Shown here one piece after another: positions 10,772 through 22,690 of a stretch of 64,000 nucleotides of DNA (its first letter is position 1; the number at the start of each line of letters is the position of its first letter). The stretch comes from Colius striatus. Taxonomy: Eukaryota > Chordata > Aves > Coliiformes > Coliidae. The DNA is taken from the NCBI RefSeq assembly GCF_028858725.1, contig NC_084781.1:7076513-7140512 (forward strand), in the 5' to 3' direction. Under the pieces are notes generated by a model that searched no databases, was not told where the DNA came from, and saw only the letters and a program-made list of their open reading frames with translations. Position numbers and translations under genes: made by a program.

Positions 10772-13700
10772 ACCCCCCAATGTTCGGTGTCTGAATCTGT
10801 GGTTTGATGCCTGTTTAAAAACAACCAGCAAGCAAACAAAACCCCCTCCAAAACCTAGTTTTCCTCATAACTGAAGTCATAAATGTTTTATTGATAAAGA
10901 AGGAGCTACTTTGTCTGAAGTAGAGCTTCAGAAAGAGCTGTCCTGCTGCGTAGAGATATTTTTATGTAAATGCAGTTTTAGCCTTGATATTGCAGGTGTG
11001 TTTGTTGTTTTAGTGACAGGGATTTGCACACCTGAGCATTTGTGGGGTCGGGACCTTAAGCGTGAGAAGCCACCCCCCACCCCGTACAGCAACTGAGAAA
11101 CACTCAGACACTCAGCTGCTGGCAGCAAACGTTTAATGTTTAGTTTATTATGCTTCTTAATCAAAAGTAATTTCACAAAGTCCTAGTGTAATTACAGTAC
11201 ATTAGTTATATTAGCAGGGTTTGGTATTTTTTTCCCTTCTTAGTTGAAGGGCTCCTGGTGTTTTCCCGGTGCTGGTATGGACCCATACACAACAAATCAA
11301 AGACTGTTGTGGTAATAGGCTGCCTTTCACAAGTTTTGAACTCCCAGCAGCAGCCTACAGGCCCCCAAAGCTCCACAGTGTGTAAGTTTAACACCAGTGA
11401 AGGCGACCGGCCAGCCTAGGATCTCATAGTTCTTGGACTGATGCTGGCAGTGCTGTGCTCCAGGCCCTTCGGGCAGAAAGGGACGACGTTGACATCCCTC
11501 GGGGCTGATGTTCCCTGTCTGGGTGGTGATGCTGAGCTTCGTATTTGCCTCACTGCAACCAGATGGAGAGGTTAATTGCTTTACCCAGCCTCAAGCTGAA
11601 ACAAGATTGCAGAAGAGGGTAGCTGTAGTTGAGGGTTGGTTAGTTGGAAGTGGGAAGAGGCATGGCAAGCGTGTCCAAGAGTAGTGCTGTGTTTTGGTGT
11701 TGCCCTTCCTCCAGGCTCTGGACCCTGAGGGTCCTGGATGGCTGCTGTTTGATTCGTGGCTGGTCCTGGCCACGGGTGCTGCGATGGCTGGGACCGTGGT
11801 TGCTCCTTGCTACACGTTTGGGAAGGCTGTCAGAGCCACGCAGAGAATTGATCTCTCTTGGAAATGGACAGAAGAATCACAATAGTGAGGAGGCCAGGCT
11901 CTAGTTTCTCTCTCTGCTTTCTTCCCTCCCCACTGGGAACAGGCGTTACCGTGCCCGGAGCAGCTCTGTTGTCCTGCTTAGCAGACTCAAACTGTGGGCA
12001 AGTGGCTTGAGCTGAGAGCCTAGCAGCGCTCCTGCCAGATGAGACATGCTGGTAGCCAGGGTGGGGACGAGGCAGAGCTGGGACCTGGCTCAAGAAGAAC
12101 ATGTGCCATCCAGGCTTCCATTTGCACACAAGGTGTGCATCTCAAGGTCCTCCCTGCTCTGGATAATGGCTGACCCTGGGCTTGGGAAGGAGGAGAGGCA
12201 TGGGGGGAGTTGGGACTGTAGCATCCAACAGTGGGGAATCTGCGCGTTGCCCGTGGCCGCTCGGCTGGTCTCATGCCTTGTCTGATTTGCATATCAATTA
12301 ATTTTTATTTTAAGAGGACTCAAGTGGACCCAAGTGCCAGACTGCATCTCAGCATGCTGTAGGAGGAGCCCAGGAACTGCTTGATTGATCTGAACAACAA
12401 GCCTGAGGGAGGCATAGCTTAATGAGCCAAAGACCCCTCGGTCTGAAGTCGGGTTTTTCCTACCTGAGACAGGCAAGCGACGATTTTTCTGAGGATTTTA
12501 AGATCTTTTTCAACAGTCGGGGCATTGAGTGAGTGAGAGGGTCGTGTAGAGCCTGGCAGCTGTCAGGATACTGTCTGATGGGAGGATGGCTTGCCTAGGA
12601 CCCCCCGCTGCCCTCGGGTGTCCCAGTGTCACGGGACCAATTCTCTAAGGTGCTGCTCCCAGCCACTATACATCTTGTCAGACCAATGCTACCTGGCTCA
12701 CTCCATCCTGGGTGCAGGATGAAACCTCTGGCAGAAGGGTGGTTGTGGGGTAGCTGCTGGTTGCAGCACTCCCCTGGTCGGCCTCACCGCTGTGTTGTGG
12801 GGAGGAAGCCAACCTCCCCTGCCCAGAGGCAGGAAACGAGAGCCACGTGGGCTCCTCCTCAGAGCCCCGATGAACCTCGCGCTCCCACCGAAAGCAGCAT
12901 GACTGGGCTTGGGCTCGCTGGCTGCCTGCTATGGCGTTGGTGGCCCTGTTCTGTGTCCTCTGCAAAGTGTGTGGGGGAATGCAGACTCCTCTCAGTGCAA
13001 GAGGTCTCCCCTTTTGCCTCTGTCACCACCGGTATTCCACTGCCCAAAGGGAGAGGCTGCAGCCAGAGCTCCTGGATTCTTCCTCTTTCTGCCAGGAGTC
13101 TGCTGTGCATCTGTCCTCAGGCACTTGCCTGGGCTCAGGCTGTCAGTGCCCGACTGTTGCATATGCCAGCAAGAAAGGCAGCTCATGAGCAGTGGCACGC
13201 GGCCGTCACCCAGGTGCACCTCAGCCTTGGTGTGGTGGCCGTGCTGGGCTTTGCAGCCGCCGCTGCTTCCTGGGGAGGAAGGGTCTTGCAGTTTTCGTGG
13301 CAGGGCTGTTTTTTTCCTCCTGCACTTGAAGGCTCTCGTCAGTCCTGCTGAGGTCTGTGTGACCCCCAGCCAGGGTCCTGGGACTCCCACTTCCTGCTGC
13401 TGAAGCAGCAGTTCTCGGAGGGAAAGGCAATGTAAGCTTTCTCGGCGGACTGTTGTGTTTGTCCTGTGCAATTACAATGCAGCAGCAGCGGCATCAGCCG
13501 CCGCCTTCCTCCCCTCGAAGGGCTGGAGTGCTGCAAGCTCTCGGCAAATGCTGTCTGCGGACATCTGCTGCCTCCTCCCCCACTGCCTCCTGGCAAGCGG
13601 CAGCAGCTTCCCAGTGAACAGCCTGCTCTTTGCATCACCCCCTGCACGCCCGACCAAAGCTCCCTTCTGCTCTTACAGGCTCCTTTGCAGGACCTTGAAA

Positions 13701-15753
13701 TGGTGGTTTCCTGGGTGCTGGCTCGGCTCCAAGCAGCCTTCCGTCTCACAAGGCCGTAGCTGAAAAAAATCAGGGTGCCTGATGGAGGGGAAAGGCTTAT
13801 TAAAGGTGATGCTTACCCGGTTCTGGCTTGTAATTCAAACAGGCAGCCCTCGCCTTGGCAGGTCTCCAGCCAGCGCCTGGGGCCTGAGGCAGGCGCTGAG
13901 TCTGGGGCAAGAAGCTCAGAACCGTTTGACAGGAGCAGATGTGGCAAGGTCAGCTGTGAGCTGCAGCCCTGGTGCCAGAGCTGGATGCTTTGGTGCGATG
14001 TCTGGCTCAGGTCTGTCCTGCGCAGCTGTGGGGGGGGCAAAGTTCCCCATTCCAGGTATTCATCTGGCCCCTCTGGGTAGAAGAGAGGTTGATTTGTTTC
14101 TGCTGTGGCTGAGCGGTGGGATGATGTGCTGCTTGGATGCATAGGGCAACAAGGCTGTGGGTTTCTGGCTCCGGAGAGTAACCCCCAGGGTCAGTAGTCC
14201 TGCCGTCTTCGCAGCAGGAAGCACTCTGCAAAGTGGCATTTGTGTGGCTTCGGCCTCTTGACGCTGCTGTGCCAAGTTCCCGTCTGTGGGTATGCGTTTG
14301 GCACCAGAAAGCACGGCGGTAGGAATCTTTACCCTGAGCCCAGCCAGTCCTGCAACACGGCAGCTGCTGAGATGCCCTGGCTGTACCACAGCGTGCTTCT
14401 AGACTGAGGCCATCTCCAGAGGTGAGAATCGAGGAGCTGGGAGGGACGGAGTGGTCGGGTTTAATGAAGAGGGCACAGAGGGTGTAGCATACTCCTTTCT
14501 CCTTAAAGTAGCTGGGAGCATGAAGGCAATGCCGGGCTGTGATCTCGGGGAAAGCCCAGAAGGAGGGCTGAGGTGTGTGGATTAGTCAGAAGAGATGGTA
14601 GAGGATGAAAGAGGATTCAGCAGCTCTGACTGTAAAGGCAGGTTTGGAGGAAGGAGCTGGAGGGATTGCAGGTGGGACATGAAAACAGAAGGCTGGAAAG
14701 ATGGAATAAACGAAGCCAGTGGGGAAATTTGCTGTTTTGTATCTGGATCAGAAAGATGTGAGTGCAATTCAAAGGGATTTAGACAAGAAAGCACAAGTCT
14801 GTGTTTGGAGGGAGAGGGATGATGATCTCCAGTGTGACCGTCTCTGCAGTGGAGGGGTGCAGAGGTAGAGCCCCCCGCCAGCTCAGAGGAAGCGCGATGT
14901 TAGAGAGGAGCATTGCTCAGCCTGCGTTCTGTTGACAGCAGGTTGTGGCCTCCCTATTTGATTAGCAAGGCTGCGGCCCATGCCCGGGCCAGGTATCGAA
15001 GAAATGGTACTGGGAGAGCTGGGTGGCTGCCACCGGAGGAGCCGGTGAAATCACCTGAGTGCCTGTGAAGCATGCGGCATAGTGGTAGGGGCAGCCGGGC
15101 TGGGGGCAGGGCTGACAGTGGCAGTAAGGCCAAGGCTTTGTGGTGTCACCAGCCAAGGGCCCTGGTGCACCGGTCAGCACGCTTTTGGGTGCTGGCCTGT
15201 TGCAACCAGCACTGGGGCTGCTGCACAGAGGGGAAGAGCCTAGAGCAGATCTGGCAGCCAGACCCAAGTTGAGTGCTCGGGTCTCCTGTTTACCTGGGCA
15301 GTAACCGCAAGCCCCTCCTCCTCGTCAGCGCTACGCTGAGCTCGAAGGAGATGAAGCGAGGGAAAGATGGGGTGTGCGTCTGAGAGGAAGATGAGAGATG
15401 CCGCTGACAAACAGAGCTGAGCTCCCTTCCTCTTTGTGTGCTGGCGGATACTCGGTGGGGTGGGGGCAGTGGGACTGGGCTGCAGGCGAGAAACACTCGC
15501 ACACATCCCTGGGAGAGGAAGCTGAAATGCCACAGGAAGCCGTGCTCTTGCCTGCACAGGTGATCCAGATCTGCTGCATTGCAGCGGGGAGACAGCAAAG
15601 CCATGCCTTCCCCAGCCAGCCTGTCCCAGAGCCCAGGAGGAGGTGGCTAAGGAGATAAGGGAGCCCTGTCAGGCAGCCTTTAAAGACTCCCTGGGGAACA
15701 GGCGAATCAGCAGCAGCTGGAGGAAAGACGGGTAGGTCCTGGTGTTTACCCCA

Positions 15754-15802
15754 TGCCAGTTACTAGGTGCCAGTTACTGAGGCCAGTTGAGGCCAGTTAC
15801 TG
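15754..15802 (+). repeat. short direct repeats of GGCCAGTTA type
   Basis: Four imperfect copies of a (G)CCAGTTACT/GA unit lie within about 50 bp. It is a small local duplication in the intron with no visible coding or promoter context. Confidence 0.7.
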
Positions 15803-17222
15803 TCTTCCCCGGGAGATAAGAGAGGGGGAAAGGAGGAAGGCAGCAAGGCATGACAATACCCTGGGAAGGAACCACTGATGGGTGGAGGCACAGGGAGCTG
15901 CAGGGCCCAGGAGGTCGCTGGGGAGAATGTGCTCCTTCCCTTGAGCAGAGAACCGGTGCCAGGAGTCCATCAGGACCCTGCTCCCGGGAGCGTTATCTCC
16001 TGTGGGTGCCTGGGTTAGTATGCCTGGTCATGGCTTTGTGCCTGTAGGCTTCTCGGAGGGCAGTAGCACAGAGACAGGTATGTGGGTTACAGGGACTGCT
16101 GTCGGACTCAAGGACAGTGGTATCCAGCTCTTCTCCCTTGTGCAGCGGTGCCAGGTGTGCTCCTGCCAGACACCTTTCCCTCCATGGCAAAGCTAGTGCA
16201 GGGCTGTACCCCAGGCGCTGCTGGGCTCTTGTTTAGACCCTGCTGGAAGTCTGACTCTGGACCGTGCTTGCAGGTGAGCCAGGAGAGGGGCTGAGTGTGC
16301 GGGAGGGCGGCTGTGGCCGGGCCCCCATCAGCACTGAGGCACCAGCTGGCACTGCGGGGAGGCGATTTGCCTCTCCAGCCCCAGCCCTGCTCTGGTAGAG
16401 GCCATCCCCAGCAGGTCTCAGCAGCCATCCTCCTCCCCACCCTGCTCATCCTGGGACGGAGCCGGGCGGGAGGGAGCGATCTCCGCGCCAAGGGTTAACG
16501 GCGTGCTCCCGCCTGCTCTCCAGGCTGGGCTGCAGGAGAGTGTTCAGCAGCTTGCTCCAGTTGGCGTCTTTCCCAGAATGCTTTGGAAAAGCACTGACCT
16601 CTGACCCCCAGTACAAACTGAGCCCAGCACGTGGGAGGGAGAAATTACTCCCAGACCTTCAGGCTCCAGGGTTTACAAGCTGCCTGCAATAAAGCAGCCA
16701 TTTTTTCGACAGTTACTAAATCTCCCCTTTTAGCTCTGCTGCAAACCTCTACCCGTGGCTTCCCTGCCCCCAGCCTCACATCTTACTCCTTCTGCTCAAA
16801 TCAGGAACATCTCTGAAAGTGAGGCTGGCCTCTGTGCCCCCAGGCTGCAGGCTGGGGAGGGCTGGAGCCACCGGGCTGTGAGTGATGCTTCTTGCCCCGT
16901 GGCAGCGGGTCCCGTCTGGCCTGGCAGCTGCCTTCGGCTCCGTCCACCCACTTCCCGCGGGAACCGGTGCCAGCGGTGGCAGGCTCCCTGCTGCCTCTCC
17001 GCAGCAGTCCCGGTGGCTCCTCCATCTGCTCCCCCTGCCCAGGGGGTGCACATCTGCACCTCTCTCCCGAGCCTTCACGAGGCCGGTGGGGATGCTGCTG
17101 GAGATCGTATCTGGTCTGGGGCAGGTAGCAGACCATGCTTCAGTGTTGTCCTAGTGTCCGTGCTGGGGACTGGGAGCCAAAGGGCAAAGGTTTTCTTCCC
17201 GGCTTTGCTGACAGCCGGGGTG

Positions 17223-17310
17223 GCTTTGGGCAAGGCCTCGGTTTTTCTCAGCCTCTGTGCTGCTATCTTGAAGTGGGAATAAAAGCCACAGGGTTTGCAC
17301 TTACCTGTTG
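17223..17310 (+). repeat. MIR-like SINE fragment
   Basis: The stretch reads like the 3' half of MIR: a TTGGGCAAG block, then a CTCAGCCTCTG block, then GTGGGAATAAAAG and a CAGGG...TTACCTGTTG tail in the expected order. Divergence is high and the boundaries are approximate. Confidence 0.5.
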
Positions 17311-18549
17311 TCAGGTCTGTAGGTAACTTATTCTGTCTGTGCTGCCTGCAATGAGCGATGCATTAATCTCCAGGGAGTCTGGCCAGTTTCTATGGGAGAT
17401 GACTGCGTGGGAGGCTTCACCAGCCAGCATTTGTAATGCCTGCTGCAGCTGCAAAGTGCCAAGCACTGCTTATTCACGTACGATTTCATGACTCTCCAGT
17501 TGTGTGGAAGCACCGAGTTGGCGTGGGGCGGTGAGCTCTGCGTGTCTGGTGCCGTGCTGAGCGTGCCAGCATGTTGTGTTGCCGCAAAGGGCGTGGGGAA
17601 CGCGTGTTCGTGTTTGTACAGAGCTTTGGGAACAGAAAGCTCTCATTACGAGTGGCTACCGTGCCATGGGCACTGTGGGATCCAGATAAATAAAAACGGG
17701 AGCTGGTATTTCAAAACAACCTCTTCCCTGCTCCTCCCACCTCCTGTGCACATTCCTCCAGCGGGGAGCGGGCGAAGGTGGGGAGCTGCCCGCAGCACTC
17801 AGCCCTCGGTGGCCGCAGTGCCAAGCAGCCTGCTGCACAGCCCTCGTCCCGGTCCTGGCCTTGCCGTGCCACCCACAGGTAGATGGCAGCTGCCTGGGGA
17901 CCCAGCCCGTTGTGCCTAACCCTCGAGGTGGCTGGAGGGACTAGCTCTGGGGGCAGCCCCAGAACCTTTGGTGCGTTCCAGACGCAGCAGTTCACCGGGA
18001 GTGGTGCCGTGGCGGGAGCCTCGTGCTGCGTGTGGCAGACCTGTGCCGTGCCTCGCCTCTGGGCACAGTGTGGCAGGGAAGCCATTTTCCTAAACATGCC
18101 TTGGGCCAGTCTAGGATCTACTTGACACGCAACAAAAAAACACATTCATCGAATCCCCTGCACTCCCCTCTCCGAGAGTTTGGTTTTGTTTTTAAATCTA
18201 TATGGCAGGCGACCAAACTGGCTGAGTCAGTCAGCTGGCTGGCCACCAGAAGCAGAAATGCGGTTTTGTCCCCTCCCTCGTTCCCCCCTGCCTTCCCCCT
18301 GGATTTTTTTTCTCCTTCACTTAGCGACAGTTTCATGTATTGACAACAAATCTCTTTCTGCCTCCTTCTCTCTCGGGGCCAGCACAAGTGGAAGCTGGTT
18401 TTCATTCTCAGAATCGGTCTGTGGGGAGAAGGGGCAGGATGGCAGCCTGGTTTTGCTGCCTTGCTTCTGCCTTCAGCGTTGCTGTCTGGGAGGAGGGGGA
18501 GCTGCCCGCTGCAGGCAGATGCAGGCTGATGGCAGCATCTGCTCTCCGA

Positions 18550-18605
18550 CAGACAATTAGATGGAGGGACAGAGAGGTGAAGTGTCTTGCTCAAGGCCGT
18601 GCAGG
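18550..18605 (-). repeat. MIR-like SINE fragment
   Basis: ACAGAGAGGTGAAGTGTCTT followed by GCTCAAGGCCG matches the MIR core (ACAGAGAGGTTAAGTGACTT then GCCCAAGGTCA) in reverse orientation with few changes. This is the clearest of the MIR-like copies here. Confidence 0.6.
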
Positions 18606-21600
18606 CCAGACTGAGGAGTTGAGTCTCCTCAGCTGCTGGCACCCGGGAGCCGTGCCAGCCACAGGCTGGCTTTTGAGGGGCAGGAGGAGCTGAGAGGTGA
18701 AGCTTCCTTCCTGAGGGTTAACAAATGCTTCCAGCTGCCATGGTGCAGGTGAGGATGGTTAAAATGTGCCCCGGAGTCAGCTGTTCCAGTGGGAGCCAAC
18801 GACTCCACTGTGAAAACAGACTGACATCTTGCAGAGGGTTGTGGAGGAGGGCACAGGGGCACCTGGCCGCTCAGCCTGGGCAGCTGCCTGGCTTTCGGAT
18901 GCCTCAGGCTGCAGGCGATGTGAGTGTCCTGGGGTCAGGGGTGCAGGCATCTCCCGTGGGTGCTGTTGTGGCAGGACACAACATGAGTTGGCTGCTTCCA
19001 CTACGGTGGAAGTTATCACTGGTAACCAGCACTAATATTACTCCCCACAGCTGAGGGACTGCACATCTCTCCTTGCTGGCTGCACCAAGCGCTGAGGTGA
19101 AAAGGGTGCAGCAGAGCACTGGGACTTGGATGTGGACAGAAAAGGTCTGAGATCCCCTGTTCTCAACTGACCGTGTTCCTGGGCCTCCACTTTGGTTTGT
19201 TCCTTCCCGGGAAGCAGCAGCCCGGCTCGGGAGCGACGCTCTCCCCTGAGCTTTCGGGAGCACTGCCGCCTCAGCTTGTTGCCTGTGGCCAGCCGGCACC
19301 CTGGCTCGAACTGCAGGGCAGGTCAGGGGGTCTCGCTGTGTGTCCCAGCTCCCAGGGTCACTGGGAGCCGGGGGAGTGTGTGGCACCTCACAGGAGTAAA
19401 ACTTACTGAGCAAACAAAGAGGCTTCTCAGAGGGGAGAGGAGTTCTCAGATACAAAAGGCTGGTTGGTTTGAGAGACAGATTTTCTTAATTTGTATGTTG
19501 ATTTTTGCTATTTCAAATGCATAAATCACAGCAAATGCTCCAGCCCGACTCTGGCTTCTGTGTGGTTTAGCAAGAGGACTGCATGAGAGCGAGCAGCCGG
19601 TTGGCTGCTGTAAGCCATGCGGGTATCTGAGGATACCCACACTGGTCTGAACTAGTTTGCTGCTTCCTCCGTCATATATCACCGCTCAATTGTGAGACAT
19701 ACTTCCAAGGCAGCAAAAGCAGGGGAGGGGAGAAATCGATATACTCTTTTTTATATTAGCAGGAGAGGATGTGATGGGCTAAGAAATGTAAAAGACAAAA
19801 TAAATCCTCCAGATTATTTTGTTCCAGTGAAATGAAAGGTACTTAAAGGTGCACAGGGAGGCTCAGGAACACAGAGGGGAAAGGTGCCTGCGAGCTCCTG
19901 GTAAGACTGAGCCTCTTTGCCTCGTGTCACGTGGGGAGCGCAGACGTGAGGGGAATGATAGCTGTCGTCTTCGTCCATAAAAGATGTCTCTCTGCACATG
20001 TAGTTGTGCCCCCACCTCTCCTCTGGTGGCCGGTGGTCCTGCCTGTACTGTAGCTCTGAAAACACTGCAGTGTGCATACATCTGCGGCTGAGGCAGGAAC
20101 TGTGATAGCAGGGCAGCAGCGGTGAGGAAAACCCAGAAGTGCTGCTGGAATCTGGCGTTTGTTGGCAGAGATTTCCAGGGCTGGAAATGAGCAGAGGGCA
20201 ATGGCTGCTGCACGTTTCAAAGTGACCCACCGATTGCTGACACCTGTGGATGGCTGCTGAAGCGGAGGCCGTTCCTCTGCACGAACTGTGGAGCCCGCTG
20301 GGGCCTGAGCTGGTGCAGGAGCTCTTTGTGTGCAGTGCTTTTGGAAGTGGAGTACCTACTTGATCCTGGCGCTCATCTGTTGGCATTGGGTTTTGCTGGA
20401 GAGAAGAAAACAAGACTTGTGCGTTCCATTTTTTGTCCCGATCGGCATCATTTTCTGGTTCTCAAGCCCTTGCCTGAGACTTGTGAACCTGTGGGGATCT
20501 TGAAATCCCATTGCTCTTTCTGAGAGAAAGGGAGCCTGGGGCCGGAGTGGGGGATAACCCAAAGAGGGATCTGCTGTTTCGGTCCTTTCCACATCGTGAT
20601 CTGAAGCCTCTGACCAGCTGCCTGGCCTTCAGCCCTACATTTACAGCCTAGCTGTGCTGTACTCCTCAAAATGCCTGTGTTGCCTTACGGCTGCCTGTGA
20701 TGCTACTTCACCCAGCTTTTAATGGTGGGGGAGTAGAAGAGAGAAGCATCCCTGAGGGACTACTTAGCTTCTACTCCTGCTTACATTCTGCTTCCCAGGC
20801 AGGTGACCAGACACCTGCACAGTCTGTTTCTAACCTCGTCACCAGGAAAGATGCTTGTAACAAGGTCTGGCCCATAGGCAAACTTTTAAACAAACACAAA
20901 CTCCCGCATCAAATCAATACTCGGATCAATTGGGTTTTTTTCCTCTGTCAGAAGGAGAGTATAGCTGTGTTGACTCAGTCTGCTAAGGCTATTTTCCAGC
21001 ACATCTCCCCACCAAAGCCTGAAATGAAGATCTGCAATTTCAAGCTCTTTCCATTGTCACATGAGTTTAAGGTGTACCCGCATTTTAGACTTCTTGGAAA
21101 GTCTTGGAGCTAGCTGGCTATCCTGAGTACATCAGAGGAGTGAAAGACACAGCTTGGCAAACGCTGAGCAAAGCTGTGGTGGTAGGTACTCTTTTGCCCT
21201 TCCTACCAGTCATGTTCCTTTCGGGATGCACTCCAGGAAAAGCCAAATGACGCTTCAATAGCGTATCACTCTAGTACCGCACGCTTGGTGCCTTCCACCA
21301 GCCCAGCGTGTGCAGGTATGGTGTTGAGACACTTGCCATGGTGTTTCTCACCAGTGGGCTCTGTGTGTGTGTGTTGGATGGGGAGACTTAGGTCTGTGTG
21401 TGCTGCGCCCACCCCGGCACCGTAGGGTTAGTGACCGGCAGAAATGGAGCACCCTGAGACAGCCCCATCCCATATTGCAGGCAGGCACTTCTGCATTTGA
21501 GGCTTTGTCTGTAGTTTTACTCAGGCTAGGAAAATCACTCTGGTGGAATGTATTAGAGGCAAAAACCTAGCTGCTGTCTGATCCTTGGACGGTGGTGACC

Positions 21601-22439
21601 GCGTGGAGGATGGAGGCCGGTTGTCTCTCCCTGCGACTGTGCGCGCACGTTGCCCCACGATGTGGTGTCAGTGGGGCAGGCAGCCAGGGCTGAGCTGCTT
21701 TGTGGTGGTCCCTGCTGAATAATGGGTATTTGAATATGAGCTGTGCTTGGCGCAGAGCAGATGGACAGCACTGTGCCCTGAGGATGCTCAGGAGGACAGC
21801 CTGCTCCCGGACAATATGTCCAGATTTGGGAGCTGATGGCTCGTTTCCTATTTTGACTTGTGAGCGTGAAGATGATCATCATCTTCTGGATTTGGCCACC
21901 TGGAGTGAGGCTAATGGGCTTGGCAGTCGGAAGGGTGAACCTACTGATGTCTTTGATATTTGGAAAGAGCTAGGAGAGACTTGGAGGCTGCTGTGCTCCA
22001 AGAGAAAGCACTCATCTGTAGTAGGAGTCTAGCCCTGGCCTTCTCTGTGGAGCGCTTGCGGAAATCCTGCAAGCCCCAGCTGGATGTGAGCAGGGTGGTG
22101 TGTCTCTGGCCCCGTGCAGATCAGGCTTTACTTGCTTTCACGGTGAGGTTCTGGTGCCCAGAGGTGGGGTTGCTGAATTTGCTGAGCCAAGCGTTGAATG
22201 AGAGAACTGTCGTCCTCCCTTGCCTGCCGCACTGTAGGGCAGGCTCCCTGCCTGGGCTGCGGTGCCAGGGCCTGGGGACAGCGGCACCTTGCAGGATACC
22301 TGGTTCATGCCGAGGCCACGTGGGGCTGGGCGGTGGCAGGAGAGGTGCCGGCCCGCATCCTGCAGCCCTGCCATCCTGCTGGGGCAGAGGACGCGGTGGG
22401 ACTGCTGTCGTGCCCACTGGCATAGGCCTTGGCACTGTC

Positions 22440-22690
22440 TCACCCCCCTGCGCTGGCCCAGACACACACACGCGTACGGATGCATGTTCGTACCGGTGTC
22501 AACACACTCACGCGGATTCACACAGGCGGGCGCTGGAGCGGGCGCACCCGTGCCAGCGCGGATGCGATCGGCCTGTGCTGGTGCGGCCTGCTCGCCGTTG
22601 CCAGGCCGATGTGTCTGTGTTCGCACGGCTCCAGGCTGGTGCCAGCTCAGGCGCACATGTCCGTGCCCCTGCACTCACTGGCGCAGCGAC
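22440..22690. other. CpG-rich intronic stretch
   Basis: CG dinucleotides are locally frequent in a mix of CACACACGCG and GCGCGG-type sequence, beginning with a short CA run. It is shorter and weaker than the other CpG islands of the window. No splice donor or promoter motif stands out, so it may be an orphan methylation-poor patch or a degraded CA/CG repeat. Confidence 0.35.

Noticed and set aside
11140-11170. Minus-strand AATAAA near 11150 as the end of an antisense gene
   Set aside because: No minus-strand gene or splice pattern leads to it; such hexamers are common in AT-rich sequence.
12626-13351. 241-codon open frame on the plus strand
   Set aside because: Cys/Trp-rich translation without domains or good start context; surrounded by equally long overlapping frames.
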